64,000 nucleotides of DNA from Mesorhizobium sp. CA14 (GCF_020165195.1 NZ_JAIUHR010000001.1:124001-188000); one strand, 5' to 3'; shown: positions 24,938 to 33,164, counted from the stretch's first letter. Notes: generated by a model not told the origin, from the sequence alone. Numbers and translations are program-made.

Positions 24938-25912
24938 ATGACCCGCACCATCGTCGCCTCGGCGACCCGAGAAATCGTCATCGGCTTCGACCAGCCCTTC
25001 TGCGTGATTGGCGAGCGCATCAACCCGACCGGCCGCAAGAAGCTGGCCGCCGAGATGGTGGCCGGCAATTTCGAGACCGTCATCAAGGACGCGCTGGAGC
25101 AGGCCGCCTGCGGCGCCACCATGCTCGACGTCAATGCCGGCGTCACCGCCGTCGACCCCAACGCGACCGAACCGGCGCTTCTCGTGCAGACGCTGGAAAT
25201 CGTGCAGGGCCTGGTCGATCTGCCGCTGTCGATCGACTCCTCGGTCAGCGCCGCGATCGAGGCCGCGCTGAAGGTCGCCAAGGGCCGTCCGCTGGTCAAC
25301 TCCGTCACCGGCGAGGAAGAAAAGCTCGAGGCCATCCTGCCGCTGGTCAAGAAATACAACGTCCCGGTCGTCGCCATTTCCAACGACGAGACCGGCATCT
25401 CGATGGATCCGGACGTCCGCTTCGCCGTCGCCAAGAAGATCGTCGAGCGCTGCGCCGATTTCGGCATCCCGGCGCATGACGTCGTCGTCGACCCGCTGGT
25501 GATGCCGATCGGCGCGCTGGGCGACGCCGGACGCCAGGTGTTCGCGCTGCTGCGGCGGCTGCGCGAAGAACTTAAGGTCAACACCACCTGCGGCCTCTCC
25601 AACATCTCCTTCGGCCTGCCGCACCGCCACGGCATCAATGCCGCCTTCATCCCGATGGTGATCGGCGCCGGCATGACCTCGGCAATCATGAACCCGGTCC
25701 GGCCGCAGGAAATGGAAGCCGTGCGCGGCGCCAATGTGCTCAACGGCACCGACGAGAACTGCACCAACTGGATCCGCACCTACAAGGACTACAAGCCGGC
25801 CGAAGGCGGTCAAGCGGTTGCGGCTCCAACAGCGGTCAATGCGCCGGGCGAAGGCAACGGCAATGGCGGACGTCGCCGCGGCGGCCGCGAAGCCCGCATG
25901 GCCAGGGGGTAA
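24938..25912 (+). CDS. Methyltetrahydrofolate:corrinoid protein methyltransferase (MtgA/MtrH/AcsE-like)
   Basis: This 324-residue pterin-binding TIM-barrel protein carries FCVIGERINPTGRKKLA, MLDVNAGVTAVDPNATEP, LPLSIDSSV, and NTTCGLSNISFGLPHR, motifs shared by MtrH, AcsE and the folate domain of MetH. It moves a methyl group between THF and a corrinoid protein. The last ~40 residues are Gly/Arg-rich and likely disordered. GGAGAG precedes the ATG, and the operator-like palindrome is directly upstream. It could serve betaine catabolism (corrinoid to THF) or act as the folate module of a split methionine synthase (THF to corrinoid). Confidence 0.9.
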   Translation: MTRTIVASATREIVIGFDQPFCVIGERINPTGRKKLAAEMVAGNFETVIKDALEQAACGATMLDVNAGVTAVDPNATEPALLVQTLEIVQGLVDLPLSIDSSVSAAIEAALKVAKGRPLVNSVTGEEEKLEAILPLVKKYNVPVVAISNDETGISMDPDVRFAVAKKIVERCADFGIPAHDVVVDPLVMPIGALGDAGRQVFALLRRLREELKVNTTCGLSNISFGLPHRHGINAAFIPMVIGAGMTSAIMNPVRPQEMEAVRGANVLNGTDENCTNWIRTYKDYKPAEGGQAVAAPTAVNAPGEGNGNGGRRRGGREARMARG

Positions 25913-25991
25913 GCGAGCAACCGTGAGCCGCACCGCAAACAATGCTGGTCCGATCGCATCACGGATGCGCTCGGACAACTCTGCTTTGCGT

Positions 25992-26234
25992 TCAGGCGAC
26001 GCCCAATATGGCGTCGAACAACGCCATTCCCGCCCACGATCCGAAGATGCCTGTGACGCCTCCGACGATGAAATCATCGTCATGGGCGGGCCAGTACGCG
26101 TGCAGCAGCAGCGCACCCACGATCGCGCCGACAATCCCGGTAGCGAGGTATTGCGGATTGCGCAGCCACGAGCCCTTGATCACGCGCACCATGGTGAACG
26201 CGGTGAAGATGGCGGAGAGCAGCAGATCCGACAT
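25992..26234 (-). CDS. Small integral membrane protein
   Basis: The 80-residue protein has two to three hydrophobic segments (LLLSAIFTAFTMV, YLATGIVGAIVGALLLHAYW, FIVGGVTGIFGSWAGMALFDAILGV) and GxxxG-rich helices. ATG 26234 has a good AGGAG eight bases upstream; the open frame continues further but without such a site. Its 3' end faces the MeTHF methyltransferase gene. No family name is known to me. Confidence 0.7.
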   Translation of the reverse strand: MSDLLLSAIFTAFTMVRVIKGSWLRNPQYLATGIVGAIVGALLLHAYWPAHDDDFIVGGVTGIFGSWAGMALFDAILGVA

Positions 26235-26323
26235 GGTTGGCTCCTGGACCAACGGACTCTCCGCCCAAGAGGAAAACGATCCGTTAAACGGCGTCGGCAA
26301 TTGCCATCGAGACACGTGCCAGC

Positions 26324-28393
26324 ATGAATCCTCCCCCCAATATCACCGATCCGCTCGTCCTGTTCATGCCGTCGGGCAAGCGCGGCCGGTTCCCGGTCGG
26401 CACGCCGGTCCTCGATGCGGCGCGCCAGCTCGGCGTCTATGTCGAAAGCGTGTGCGGCGGCCGCGCCACCTGCGGGCGCTGCCAGGTCGAAGTGCAGGAA
26501 GGCAATTTCGCCAAGCACAAGATCGTCTCGTCCAACGACCACATCTCGCCCAAGGGCGCCAAGGAAGAGCGCTACGAGCGCGTACGCGGCCTGCCCGAGC
26601 GGCGTCGCCTCTCCTGCTCGACGCAGATCCTCGGCGACCTCGTCATCGATGTGCCGCAGGACACGGTCATCAACGCCCAGACCATCCGCAAGGACGCCGA
26701 CACCAGGGTGATCGCCCGCGATACGGCGATCCGCATGTGCTATGTCGAGATCGAAGAGCCCGACATGCACAAACCGCTCGGCGATCTCGACCGGCTCAAG
26801 ATCGCCCTGATGAAGGACTGGGGTCTCAAGAACCTCGAATTCGACTTCTATCTCATGCCGCAGGTGCAGGGCATCCTGCGCAAGGGCAACTGGACGGCCA
26901 CCGCTGCCATCCACAAGGATGCCGACAGCGACATCGCGCGCGTCATCGCGCTGTGGCCCGGCCTGAAGAACGAAGCCTACGGCCTTGCCTGCGACATTGG
27001 CTCGACCACCATCGCCATGCATCTGGTATCGCTGCTGTCGGGCCGCGTCGCCGCGTCCTCCGGCACGTCCAATCCGCAGATCCGCTTCGGCGAGGATCTG
27101 ATGAGCCGCGTCTCTTACGTGATGATGAATCCGGACGGCCGCGAGGGCATGACGGTCGCGGTGCGCGAGGCGGTTTCCGGCCTCGTCGACAAGGTCTGCG
27201 CCGAAGGCAACGTCCAGCGCGCCGACATCCTGGATTCCGTCTTCGTCGGCAATCCGATCATGCATCATCTGTTCCTCGGCATCGATCCGACCGAGCTCGG
27301 CGGCGCGCCCTTCGCGCTTGCCGTCTCCGGCGCCGTGCGCATCAAGGCCTCCGACATCGGCCTGAAGCTCAACCAGGGCGCGCGCCTCTATATGCTGCCC
27401 TGCATTGCCGGCCATGTCGGCGCCGATGCTGCCGCCGTAACTCTTTCGGAAGGGCCGCATCGCCAGGACGAGATGATGCTGATCGTCGATGTCGGTACCA
27501 ACGCCGAGATCGTGCTCGGCAACTCGACGCGCGTCGTCGCGGCGTCCTCGCCTACCGGCCCGGCCTTCGAGGGTGCGGAGATCTCCGGCGGCCAGCGCGC
27601 GGCGCCCGGCGCCATCGAGCGCGTGCGCATCGATCCGGACACGCTCGAGCCGCGCTACCGTGTCATCGGCTCGGAACTGTGGTCGGATCAGCCGGGCTTC
27701 GCGGAAAGCGTGCAGGCGACCGGCGTCACCGGCATTTGCGGTTCGGGCATCATCGAGGTGATCGCCGAGATGTACCTGTCGGGCATCATTTCCGAGGACG
27801 GCGTCGTCGATGGATCGCTCAACATGCGTTCGCCGCGCATCGTGCCGAACGGCCGCACCTTCTCCTACGTGCTGAAGGAGGGCGAGCCGAAGATCACCAT
27901 CACCCAGAACGACGTGCGCGCCATCCAGCTTGCCAAGGCGGCGCTCTATGCCGGCACCAAGCTGTTGATGGAAAAACAGCACACCGACCATGTCGACCGC
28001 ATCCATTTCGCCGGCGCCTTCGGCTCCTTCATCGATCCGAAATACGCCATGGTGCTCGGCCTGATCCCGGATTGCGACCTCGACAAGGTCTCGGCCGTCG
28101 GCAATGCGGCCGGCGCCGGCGCGCGTATGGCGCTGCTCAATCGCGGCTACCGGCGCGAGATCGAGGAAACGGTGAGCAGGATCGAGAAGATCGAGACGGC
28201 GCTTGAGCCGAAATTCCAGGAGCACTTCGTCTACGCCATGGCGCTGCCGAACAAGGTCGACCCGTTCCCCAAGCTGGCGGCCGCGGTGAAGCTGCCGCCG
28301 CGCAAGACAGTGGGCGAGGACGGCGCCGTCGGCGATGCCGCCCCGCGTCGGCGCTCGCGCGAGGAACGCGCGGCACGGCGCGGCCGCGGCTAG
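26324..28393 (+). CDS. RACo-type reductive activator of corrinoid protein (2Fe-2S + ASKHA ATPase)
   Basis: The 689-residue protein has an N-terminal plant-type [2Fe-2S] domain with ligands C44, C50, C53 and C98 (CGGRATCGRC...C), a linker, a middle domain, and a C-terminal ASKHA ATP-binding domain starting LACDIGSTTIAMHL and later MLIVDVGTNAEIVLG and HFAGAFGSFIDP, as in RACo/RamA-like proteins (DUF4445). These use ATP to re-reduce inactive Co(II) corrinoid to Co(I). The tail (RRRSREERAARRGRG) is basic. In an aerobe this repair would be needed often. It lies next to the MeTHF:corrinoid methyltransferase gene; its electron donor is not obvious in the window. Confidence 0.92.
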   Translation: MNPPPNITDPLVLFMPSGKRGRFPVGTPVLDAARQLGVYVESVCGGRATCGRCQVEVQEGNFAKHKIVSSNDHISPKGAKEERYERVRGLPERRRLSCSTQILGDLVIDVPQDTVINAQTIRKDADTRVIARDTAIRMCYVEIEEPDMHKPLGDLDRLKIALMKDWGLKNLEFDFYLMPQVQGILRKGNWTATAAIHKDADSDIARVIALWPGLKNEAYGLACDIGSTTIAMHLVSLLSGRVAASSGTSNPQIRFGEDLMSRVSYVMMNPDGREGMTVAVREAVSGLVDKVCAEGNVQRADILDSVFVGNPIMHHLFLGIDPTELGGAPFALAVSGAVRIKASDIGLKLNQGARLYMLPCIAGHVGADAAAVTLSEGPHRQDEMMLIVDVGTNAEIVLGNSTRVVAASSPTGPAFEGAEISGGQRAAPGAIERVRIDPDTLEPRYRVIGSELWSDQPGFAESVQATGVTGICGSGIIEVIAEMYLSGIISEDGVVDGSLNMRSPRIVPNGRTFSYVLKEGEPKITITQNDVRAIQLAKAALYAGTKLLMEKQHTDHVDRIHFAGAFGSFIDPKYAMVLGLIPDCDLDKVSAVGNAAGAGARMALLNRGYRREIEETVSRIEKIETALEPKFQEHFVYAMALPNKVDPFPKLAAAVKLPPRKTVGEDGAVGDAAPRRRSREERAARRGRG

Positions 28394-28500
28394 AGCATGA
28401 TCCCGAAAAGTGGGAACCGGTTTTCGGAGAAGATCATGCTCCAACAAAGAGTTAGATCAGGATCGCGATTCAACGAAACGTCTTCCTGATCTGACGTTTC
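28393..28500. repeat. Rhizobial intergenic mosaic repeat (AGCATGAT type)
   Basis: GAGCATGATC/GATCATGCTC arms enclose CCGAAAA/TTTTCGG and the AAAGTGGGAACCGGTTTT centre (28393-28441). A second dyad follows (AGATCAGGA / TCCTGATCT) at about 28452-28490. It begins at the stop codon of the RACo gene. Confidence 0.8.
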
Positions 28501-28503
28501 GGC

Positions 28504-29526
28504 TCATTCCGCGGCCCCTGCGGCCGCGGCATTGGCTGCCTTGACGGCGCCCTTGGGACGTTGCGGATGCAGCAGCCCGATCAACGGTTTTTCGACGATC
28601 AGATAAAGCATCGCCGAGAGCGCAAGAGTGGCAACCAGGATCGTCGCCGGCTGCAACGCTGCCGGCAGGCCGGTCCTCAGGACGACGCCGGTCGTCAGGA
28701 CGCCGACCACGACATGCCATAGATAGATTGAATAGGACGCATCGCCGAGAAATGTGGGCAAGGCAGCCGGCTTGAACGGCCGCGCCCGCTCGGCAAAAAC
28801 CGCGCCCGCCACGATCAGCGCGGCCGGAAGTCCCCACCGCAGGGCGCGCGGCAAATCGGCATCGAATAGCGGGCCGGCCGCAAGCAGAAGAAATCCCGCG
28901 CCAGCCATCGCCAGCCCCACCCCGAGCGGCAGCCTGGTGCCCTGGAGCCACAAGCGCCCCACGATGACGCCGGCCGCGAACTCGATCACGACCGGATCGG
29001 TGAAAGCATGCGCATATCCGGCCGGAAGGATGAAATGCAGCGCGACGATGGCGACAAGCGCGCCGGTGAGAACGCCGAACCGCCACCGCTCGCCCAGGAA
29101 CAGGACAAGCGTGAAAACGAGATAGAACATCATTTCATAGCAAAGCGTCCAACCCTGTATGACGATGGGATGCAGCGCGCTCTCCTGCAGGACCGGCAGG
29201 AAGAACAGTGAGCCCAGGAAATTCGGGACACTGAAGAAATGGTCGTAGAAGAATTGCGGCTTGAGCAGGATGCCTGCCGCGGTCAGCAGCGTGACGATCC
29301 AGTAGAGAGGCACGATGCGGGTGATCCGGCGCCCCATGAAACGCCAGGGATCGGCTGGCCTGCCCGCCGTCGTCACCCACATGATGAAGCCGCTGATGAC
29401 GAAGAAGATGTCGACGCCGGCTGCCCCGACGTCGAACGAACCGCCGAACTGCTCGCTGACGTGAAAGCAAACGACCGCGCACGCGGCGAGGCCGCGCAGA
29501 TATTGGATACTATGTATGCTCGTCAT
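28504..29526 (-). CDS. Acyltransferase 3 family membrane protein
   Basis: The 340-residue protein with about ten hydrophobic helices starts IQYLRGLAACAVVCFHVSEQF, with the conserved R and H of acyltransferase-3 proteins, then DIFFVISGFIM and a C-terminal YSIYLWHVV. Members O-acylate surface polysaccharides or Nod-factor-like glycans at the inner membrane. No glycan genes adjoin it, so the acceptor is open. The Ala-rich C-terminal tail is cytoplasmic. Confidence 0.85.
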   Translation of the reverse strand: MTSIHSIQYLRGLAACAVVCFHVSEQFGGSFDVGAAGVDIFFVISGFIMWVTTAGRPADPWRFMGRRITRIVPLYWIVTLLTAAGILLKPQFFYDHFFSVPNFLGSLFFLPVLQESALHPIVIQGWTLCYEMMFYLVFTLVLFLGERWRFGVLTGALVAIVALHFILPAGYAHAFTDPVVIEFAAGVIVGRLWLQGTRLPLGVGLAMAGAGFLLLAAGPLFDADLPRALRWGLPAALIVAGAVFAERARPFKPAALPTFLGDASYSIYLWHVVVGVLTTGVVLRTGLPAALQPATILVATLALSAMLYLIVEKPLIGLLHPQRPKGAVKAANAAAAGAAE

Positions 29527-29679
29527 GATGCCCTGACTCGTATCGCATCATGCTGCGATGCAATACCCCGCGCCGCATTGCACAATAACAATGCAGCCGC
29601 TCGCCTCTGTCAACCGCCGATGGCGGCCATTTGGATCGAAACCGGCCCGCCGGCATGCTTAATTCATTCGTATGCAAAT

Positions 29680-29706
29680 GTTTCCGGATCCGCGGGATCC
29701 GGAAAC
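29680..29706. repeat. Perfect short hairpin
   Basis: GTTTCCGGATCC-gcg-GGATCCGGAAAC: 12-base arms with a 3-base loop and no T-tract on either side. It could be a bidirectional barrier or REP unit. Confidence 0.6.
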
Positions 29707-29783
29707 GGAAACGCTGTTTTCGCGAAATCGACCCGATACATGCGCGACGCATTTAGCGGCCATTGCACGGCGGCTGAAGATTT

Positions 29784-29827
29784 GCGTGTCGCCCAAAGGC
29801 GCTTCGCGGTTTGGGACAAAGACATGC
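29784..29827. repeat. Intergenic repeat related to 24797-24841
   Basis: GCGTGTCGCCCAAAG...TTTGGGACAAAGACATGC, an imperfect dyad. It ends 24 bases before the DUF1127 Shine-Dalgarno and may sit in its leader. Confidence 0.55.
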
Positions 29828-29862
29828 AGCTTCGGCTGCCGCGCTCTTCAAGGGAGATGAAA

Positions 29863-30048
29863 ATGTCGATGTTTGGAAATCTCAGCCGCTTCGGTGTCAC
29901 CATCAGGCAGGCCCATGCCAGGAACAAGGCGATCCGCGCGCTCAACGATCTGCCGGCGCATGTCCAGAAGGATATCGGCTGGCCGGCCTCGCCGCCAAGC
30001 GACCCGCAGGCCGCCCTTCATGCGCTGCTTCTGGGCACGCCGCGCTGA
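29863..30048 (+). CDS. DUF1127 family small protein
   Basis: This 61-residue, Arg/Lys/Ala-rich protein has the DUF1127 core NKAIRALNDLPAHVQKDIGWP. AGGGAG (29851-29856) supports ATG 29863 over ATG 29857, which it touches. DUF1127 proteins are small cytosolic proteins, some of which bind RNA or regulators of phosphate and stress responses. A second member is at 32440. Confidence 0.8.
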   Translation: MSMFGNLSRFGVTIRQAHARNKAIRALNDLPAHVQKDIGWPASPPSDPQAALHALLLGTPR

Positions 30049-30357
30049 TGACCTTCGCCGACAAATGCAAGCTGCTCGGCAAGCGCCGGGGCCGCAATGC
30101 GGGCCCGGCTGCTGGCGACAACAAACTGCGCGCGGCGCTGCTGTCGAAGCGGCGCTGGAGCAATGCCGGGAACAGTGCGCAGCCGTTGGGCTGGGCGACG
30201 CAGCCATAGCCTTCCGTTCGAATTGCGCACACAAGGAACCGGCACCATCGCAGCGCCGATGCGCCAGCGGCTAAACCTTGACATTTTTAACGGAGGTACA
30301 ATCTTGGAATAGCGGGGGAACTCTCTTAGTCGGCTCTGCCGAAATGCGTGTATCCGC
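30049..30357. other. Gene-free stretch before the esterase gene
   Basis: An ATG overlapping the DUF1127 stop (TGATG, 30046-30050) opens a 53-codon frame to 30209. Its Arg/Ala-rich translation resembles nothing I know and may be chance. The rest should hold the esterase promoter; nothing else was recognised. Confidence 0.4.
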
Positions 30358-31320
30358 ATGCCAAGTTTGAAAAGCCATCTCGTTTCGTTCGTTCTCAGGC
30401 ACAGCCGCAAGAAGGCGTTTTCCAGTCCCGAGAACCTGCACCGTTGGATCGCCTACGCCCGCAAGACCGAGGACTATCATCCGCCGGCCTTGCTCAAGGC
30501 GAGGCTGGACATCACCGAGACCGAGATCGACGGCTTTCCCGTCTTTGAGATCGCCCCGAAGGCGGGCGAGCGCCGGCGCATTCTCTACATGCATGGCGGC
30601 GCCTACGTTTTTCAGATCACATCCTACCATTGGGGGCTGATCGCCGAGATGGCCGAGCGTCTCGGTTTCGGCATCACCGTGCCGATCTACCCAATCGCGC
30701 CCGAGCACGATTTCCATGACATGTTCGGCATGGTCGGCGACGTCTACCGGCGCATGCTCGAAGAGACCGACCCCGAGGACATCGTCTTCATGGGAGATTC
30801 GGCCGGCGGCAACATGGCTGTCGTGCTGACCATGATGGCGGCCGAGGAAGGCCTGCCGGCACCGTCGCGTCATGTGCTGATCTCGCCCGGCCTCGATGTT
30901 TCGCTTGCAAATCCCGAAGTCTTCGAAGCCGAGCGGCAGGATCCGTGGCTGGGCATTCCGGGAGGGCTGGAAGCGGTGCGGCTCTACAGCGCCGGTTTCA
31001 ACCGCAACGACTGGCACATCAGCCCGCTTTACGGCGACTTGTCCGTGCTGCCGAAGACGCTGCTGCTGACCGGTTCACGCGACATGCTGACACCAGATAA
31101 TCTCATCTTCGCCGAACGCGCGCGCGCTGCCGGCGTCGAGGTCGACGTGGTCTACGAGGAAGGCATGTTCCACGTCTGGCCGCTGATCGAGATGCCCGAG
31201 GCGCGCCGCGCGCGCGACAGCATCGTCGACTTTCTCAGCGTTCCCGCAGCCATCCGGACTCGTGCCCGGGGCAGGACAAAGGCTGATTTCGCAGCCCGCC
31301 CCGCGCCGGCCGCCGAATAG
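30358..31320 (+). CDS. Alpha/beta hydrolase (hormone-sensitive-lipase-like esterase)
   Basis: The 320-residue protein has the oxyanion-hole motif HGGAY (~79), nucleophile motif GDSAGG (~144), Asp in LLLTGSRDMLTPDN (~240) and a His in GMFHVWPL (~270): the HSL family of esterases. No signal peptide is seen. The last ~30 residues are basic and probably disordered. It is convergent with the LysR regulator (1 bp apart). Natural substrate unknown. Confidence 0.85.
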   Translation: MPSLKSHLVSFVLRHSRKKAFSSPENLHRWIAYARKTEDYHPPALLKARLDITETEIDGFPVFEIAPKAGERRRILYMHGGAYVFQITSYHWGLIAEMAERLGFGITVPIYPIAPEHDFHDMFGMVGDVYRRMLEETDPEDIVFMGDSAGGNMAVVLTMMAAEEGLPAPSRHVLISPGLDVSLANPEVFEAERQDPWLGIPGGLEAVRLYSAGFNRNDWHISPLYGDLSVLPKTLLLTGSRDMLTPDNLIFAERARAAGVEVDVVYEEGMFHVWPLIEMPEARRARDSIVDFLSVPAAIRTRARGRTKADFAARPAPAAE

Positions 31321-31321
31321 C

Positions 31322-32221
31322 TCAGAACTTGCCGGTTTCCCGGAACAGTTCGAACGTCGCCCGTATATGGTCGGCCACAGCCTTCACCGGCGCGCTCGCA
31401 TCCGGCGCCACCACCATGGCAAGATTGTAGGTGCCGATCTCGGGCATGCCGTCCTTGGCGCCCAGCGAGACCATCTCGTCACCGAGGAAGGACTTCGGCA
31501 GCGGCGCCACCGCGAGGTCGGCCATGATCGCGGCGCGCTGGCCGGCCGTGTGGGCGCTCATATAGGCGATGCGGTAGTTGCGGCCCTCGCGCCCGAGCGC
31601 TTCCAGGGCGCCGGCCCGCCAGGCGCAGCCTTCTTCCCACAGCGACACCGGCAGCGGTTCGCGCAGATGCGCGCAGCCGCCCTTGGCACCGGCCCACACG
31701 ATCGGCTCGGTCAAAAGCACCTCCGCGCCGACCGCGCTTGTCTTGTAGGAATTGGTGAGCAGCGTGATGTCGAGCGCGCGATCGTCCATGCGCCGGCGCA
31801 AATTGATGCTCTGGTCGATGGTGACATCGACGGCGATCGACGGATGCGACTGGGCGAAGCGCTTCAGCACATGCGGCAGCACACGCTCGCCATAATCGTC
31901 GGGGGAACCGAGCCGCACCACGCCGACAATGTCGGGGATGATGAACTTCGACACCACCTCGCGGTTGATCGACAAAAGCCGGCGCGCATAGCCGAGCAGC
32001 ATCTCGCCATCCGTGGTCAGCGTCACCGAACGCGCGTCACGCGCGAAGACCGAACGGCCCAGGATATCCTCCAGCTTCTTGATCTGCATGGAGACGGCCG
32101 ACGGCGTGCGGAACACCGCATTGGCGGCGGTGGTGAAGCTGCCGGTCTCGGCGATCGCCACGAAGGTGCGCAGCACATCGAGGTCAAGCAGCGGTAGAGG
32201 ATGATTGAGCGGGGCGTTCAT
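31322..32221 (-). CDS. LysR-family transcriptional regulator
   Basis: The 299-residue protein has an N-terminal winged helix (LDVLRTFVAIAETGSFTTAANAVFRTPSAVSMQIKKLEDILG) and a LysR substrate-binding domain. ATG 32221 is preferred over the 12-codon longer frame because it sits at the usual distance before the HTH. The target genes are unclear; the upstream region faces the second DUF1127 gene. Confidence 0.88.
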   Translation of the reverse strand: MNAPLNHPLPLLDLDVLRTFVAIAETGSFTTAANAVFRTPSAVSMQIKKLEDILGRSVFARDARSVTLTTDGEMLLGYARRLLSINREVVSKFIIPDIVGVVRLGSPDDYGERVLPHVLKRFAQSHPSIAVDVTIDQSINLRRRMDDRALDITLLTNSYKTSAVGAEVLLTEPIVWAGAKGGCAHLREPLPVSLWEEGCAWRAGALEALGREGRNYRIAYMSAHTAGQRAAIMADLAVAPLPKSFLGDEMVSLGAKDGMPEIGTYNLAMVVAPDASAPVKAVADHIRATFELFRETGKF

Positions 32222-32439
32222 GAGCCAGCCTTCAATTTTTCTGATGCAATCCATCATTCCATTTCGTTTGATTGAACATCACTCCAGGCGCATAGTCAAC
32301 TCGACCGATACAGGATGCTGCCAAAAGCAGCCATGAAACGACCCTGACACAGTCCTGCAATCGACGTGAAATGAAGCTGAAACAGACCTGGTTTAACGCA
32401 ATGACGGGCGCCCTCCCTGCCCGCATAGAGGAGAAAGAA

Positions 32440-32625
32440 ATGTCTATCCTGTCTTCCATCGGTCGGCTTGCGACCGAATTCAGCGCGGCCCGCGCCCGCT
32501 ACCAGACCGAACGCGCCATCCATGCGCTGCCGATCGAACTGCAGAAGGATATCGGCTGGCCGGAAGCCGCCGATGCCAAGACCGGCTTGCGCCTCGGTGT
32601 CGGAAGCTGGGCCGGAGCGAAGTAA
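32440..32625 (+). CDS. DUF1127 family small protein (second copy)
   Basis: The 61-residue MSILSSIGRLATEFSAARARY..ERAIHALPIELQKDIGWPEA shares the ALP.x.QKDIGWP core with the copy at 29863. GAGGAGAAAGAA precedes the ATG and a strong terminator follows, so it is a stand-alone transcript. Function of this subgroup unknown. Confidence 0.82.
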   Translation: MSILSSIGRLATEFSAARARYQTERAIHALPIELQKDIGWPEAADAKTGLRLGVGSWAGAK

Positions 32626-32646
32626 TCGAGTGTGTATGAAGTTCTG

Positions 32647-32681
32647 AAGGCCTGCCGCGTCAGCTCCGGCAGGCCTTTTTT
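32647..32681 (+). terminator. Rho-independent terminator after the second DUF1127 gene
   Basis: The stem AAGGCCTGCCG/CGGCAGGCCTT has a 9-base loop and a T-tract, 21 bases after the stop. Confidence 0.9.
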
Positions 32682-32975
32682 GTTTATGGCTTTTTTGTTT
32701 GCATTCAAACGACCTTTCCAGCCATGCGGCCGCTGCATGACGCATATGAGCCACCCGCATAGCGGGTTAACAAACCGATTAACCCACCGAAAATAATGGA
32801 AAATTTTGGGCACGCTGCCCAAGGATGTCGCAAAACATGTCGCTTTTCATATCAAGCGCTTCGCTTTTGCGATTTAGTTTTTGCTGAACCGAGCCTATAT
32901 CACCGTCAGCCAAAACGAGCTGCCCCACTCCATTAAGCGAAGGCGACCCGTCTGAGCAACCAAATGGAGATGATG
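32682..32975. other. Gene-free stretch before the 44-residue ORF
   Basis: It contains ATGTCGCAAAAC and ATGTCGCTTTTC as a tandem repeat at about 32825-32846, plus CTTCGCTTTTGCGA nearby; these recall the TGTCGCAAA motif seen elsewhere. Otherwise no feature was recognised. Confidence 0.4.
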
Positions 32976-33110
32976 ATGAAGCTCTTTGCCCGCCTGTTCA
33001 CCCGCCGTGAAATGAACCTGACAACCGCTATGGAACGTCAGCGTCTTGCCAAGACGATGCCCGGCCAGACCGGCGCCATGGCTGCTGCCCGCCTCGGCTT
33101 CGTCGCCTGA
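32976..33110 (+). CDS. Small 44-residue basic protein
   Basis: The frame starts MKLFARLFTRREMNLTTAMERQRLAKTMPG and ends GFVA. It has GGAG six bases before the third of three tandem ATGs and a hairpin terminator 24 bases after the stop. Basic, Arg/Met-rich and without a membrane segment. It was found by eye because it is short. The gene-like signals on both sides are the main support; no family is recognised. Confidence 0.5.
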   Translation: MKLFARLFTRREMNLTTAMERQRLAKTMPGQTGAMAAARLGFVA

Positions 33111-33133
33111 GACAATTCGGCATGCTGAATTTC

Positions 33134-33164
33134 AACGCCGCCCGGCTTGCCGAGGCGGCGTTTT
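33134..33164 (+). terminator. Terminator after the 44-residue ORF
   Basis: Arms AACGCCGCC/GGCGGCGTT with an 11-base spacer, followed by TTTT. Confidence 0.75.

Larger units (their letters stand above)
29527..29862. other. Gene-free stretch between acyltransferase and DUF1127 genes
   Basis: The 336 bases hold a perfect hairpin at 29680-29706 (12-base arms GTTTCCGGATCC/GGATCCGGAAAC, GCG loop) and a TGTCGCCCAAA/TTTGGGACAAAGACA-type repeat at 29784-29827. The frame running through here in phase with the DUF1127 gene has no protein-like features. Confidence 0.55.

Noticed and set aside
26180..28447. 755-codon minus-strand frame opposite RACo
   Set aside because: Antisense shadow caused by high-GC codon usage; RACo has clear Fe-S and ATPase motifs on the other strand.
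29239..29862. Long N-terminal extension of the DUF1127 frame
   Set aside because: It covers repeats and the antisense of the acyltransferase gene; a proper ribosome site precedes only ATG 29863.
30048..30209. 53-codon frame starting at the TGATG junction after the first DUF1127 gene
   Set aside because: Position is suggestive, but the translation is Arg/Ala-rich with no recognisable pattern; kept only as a remark.
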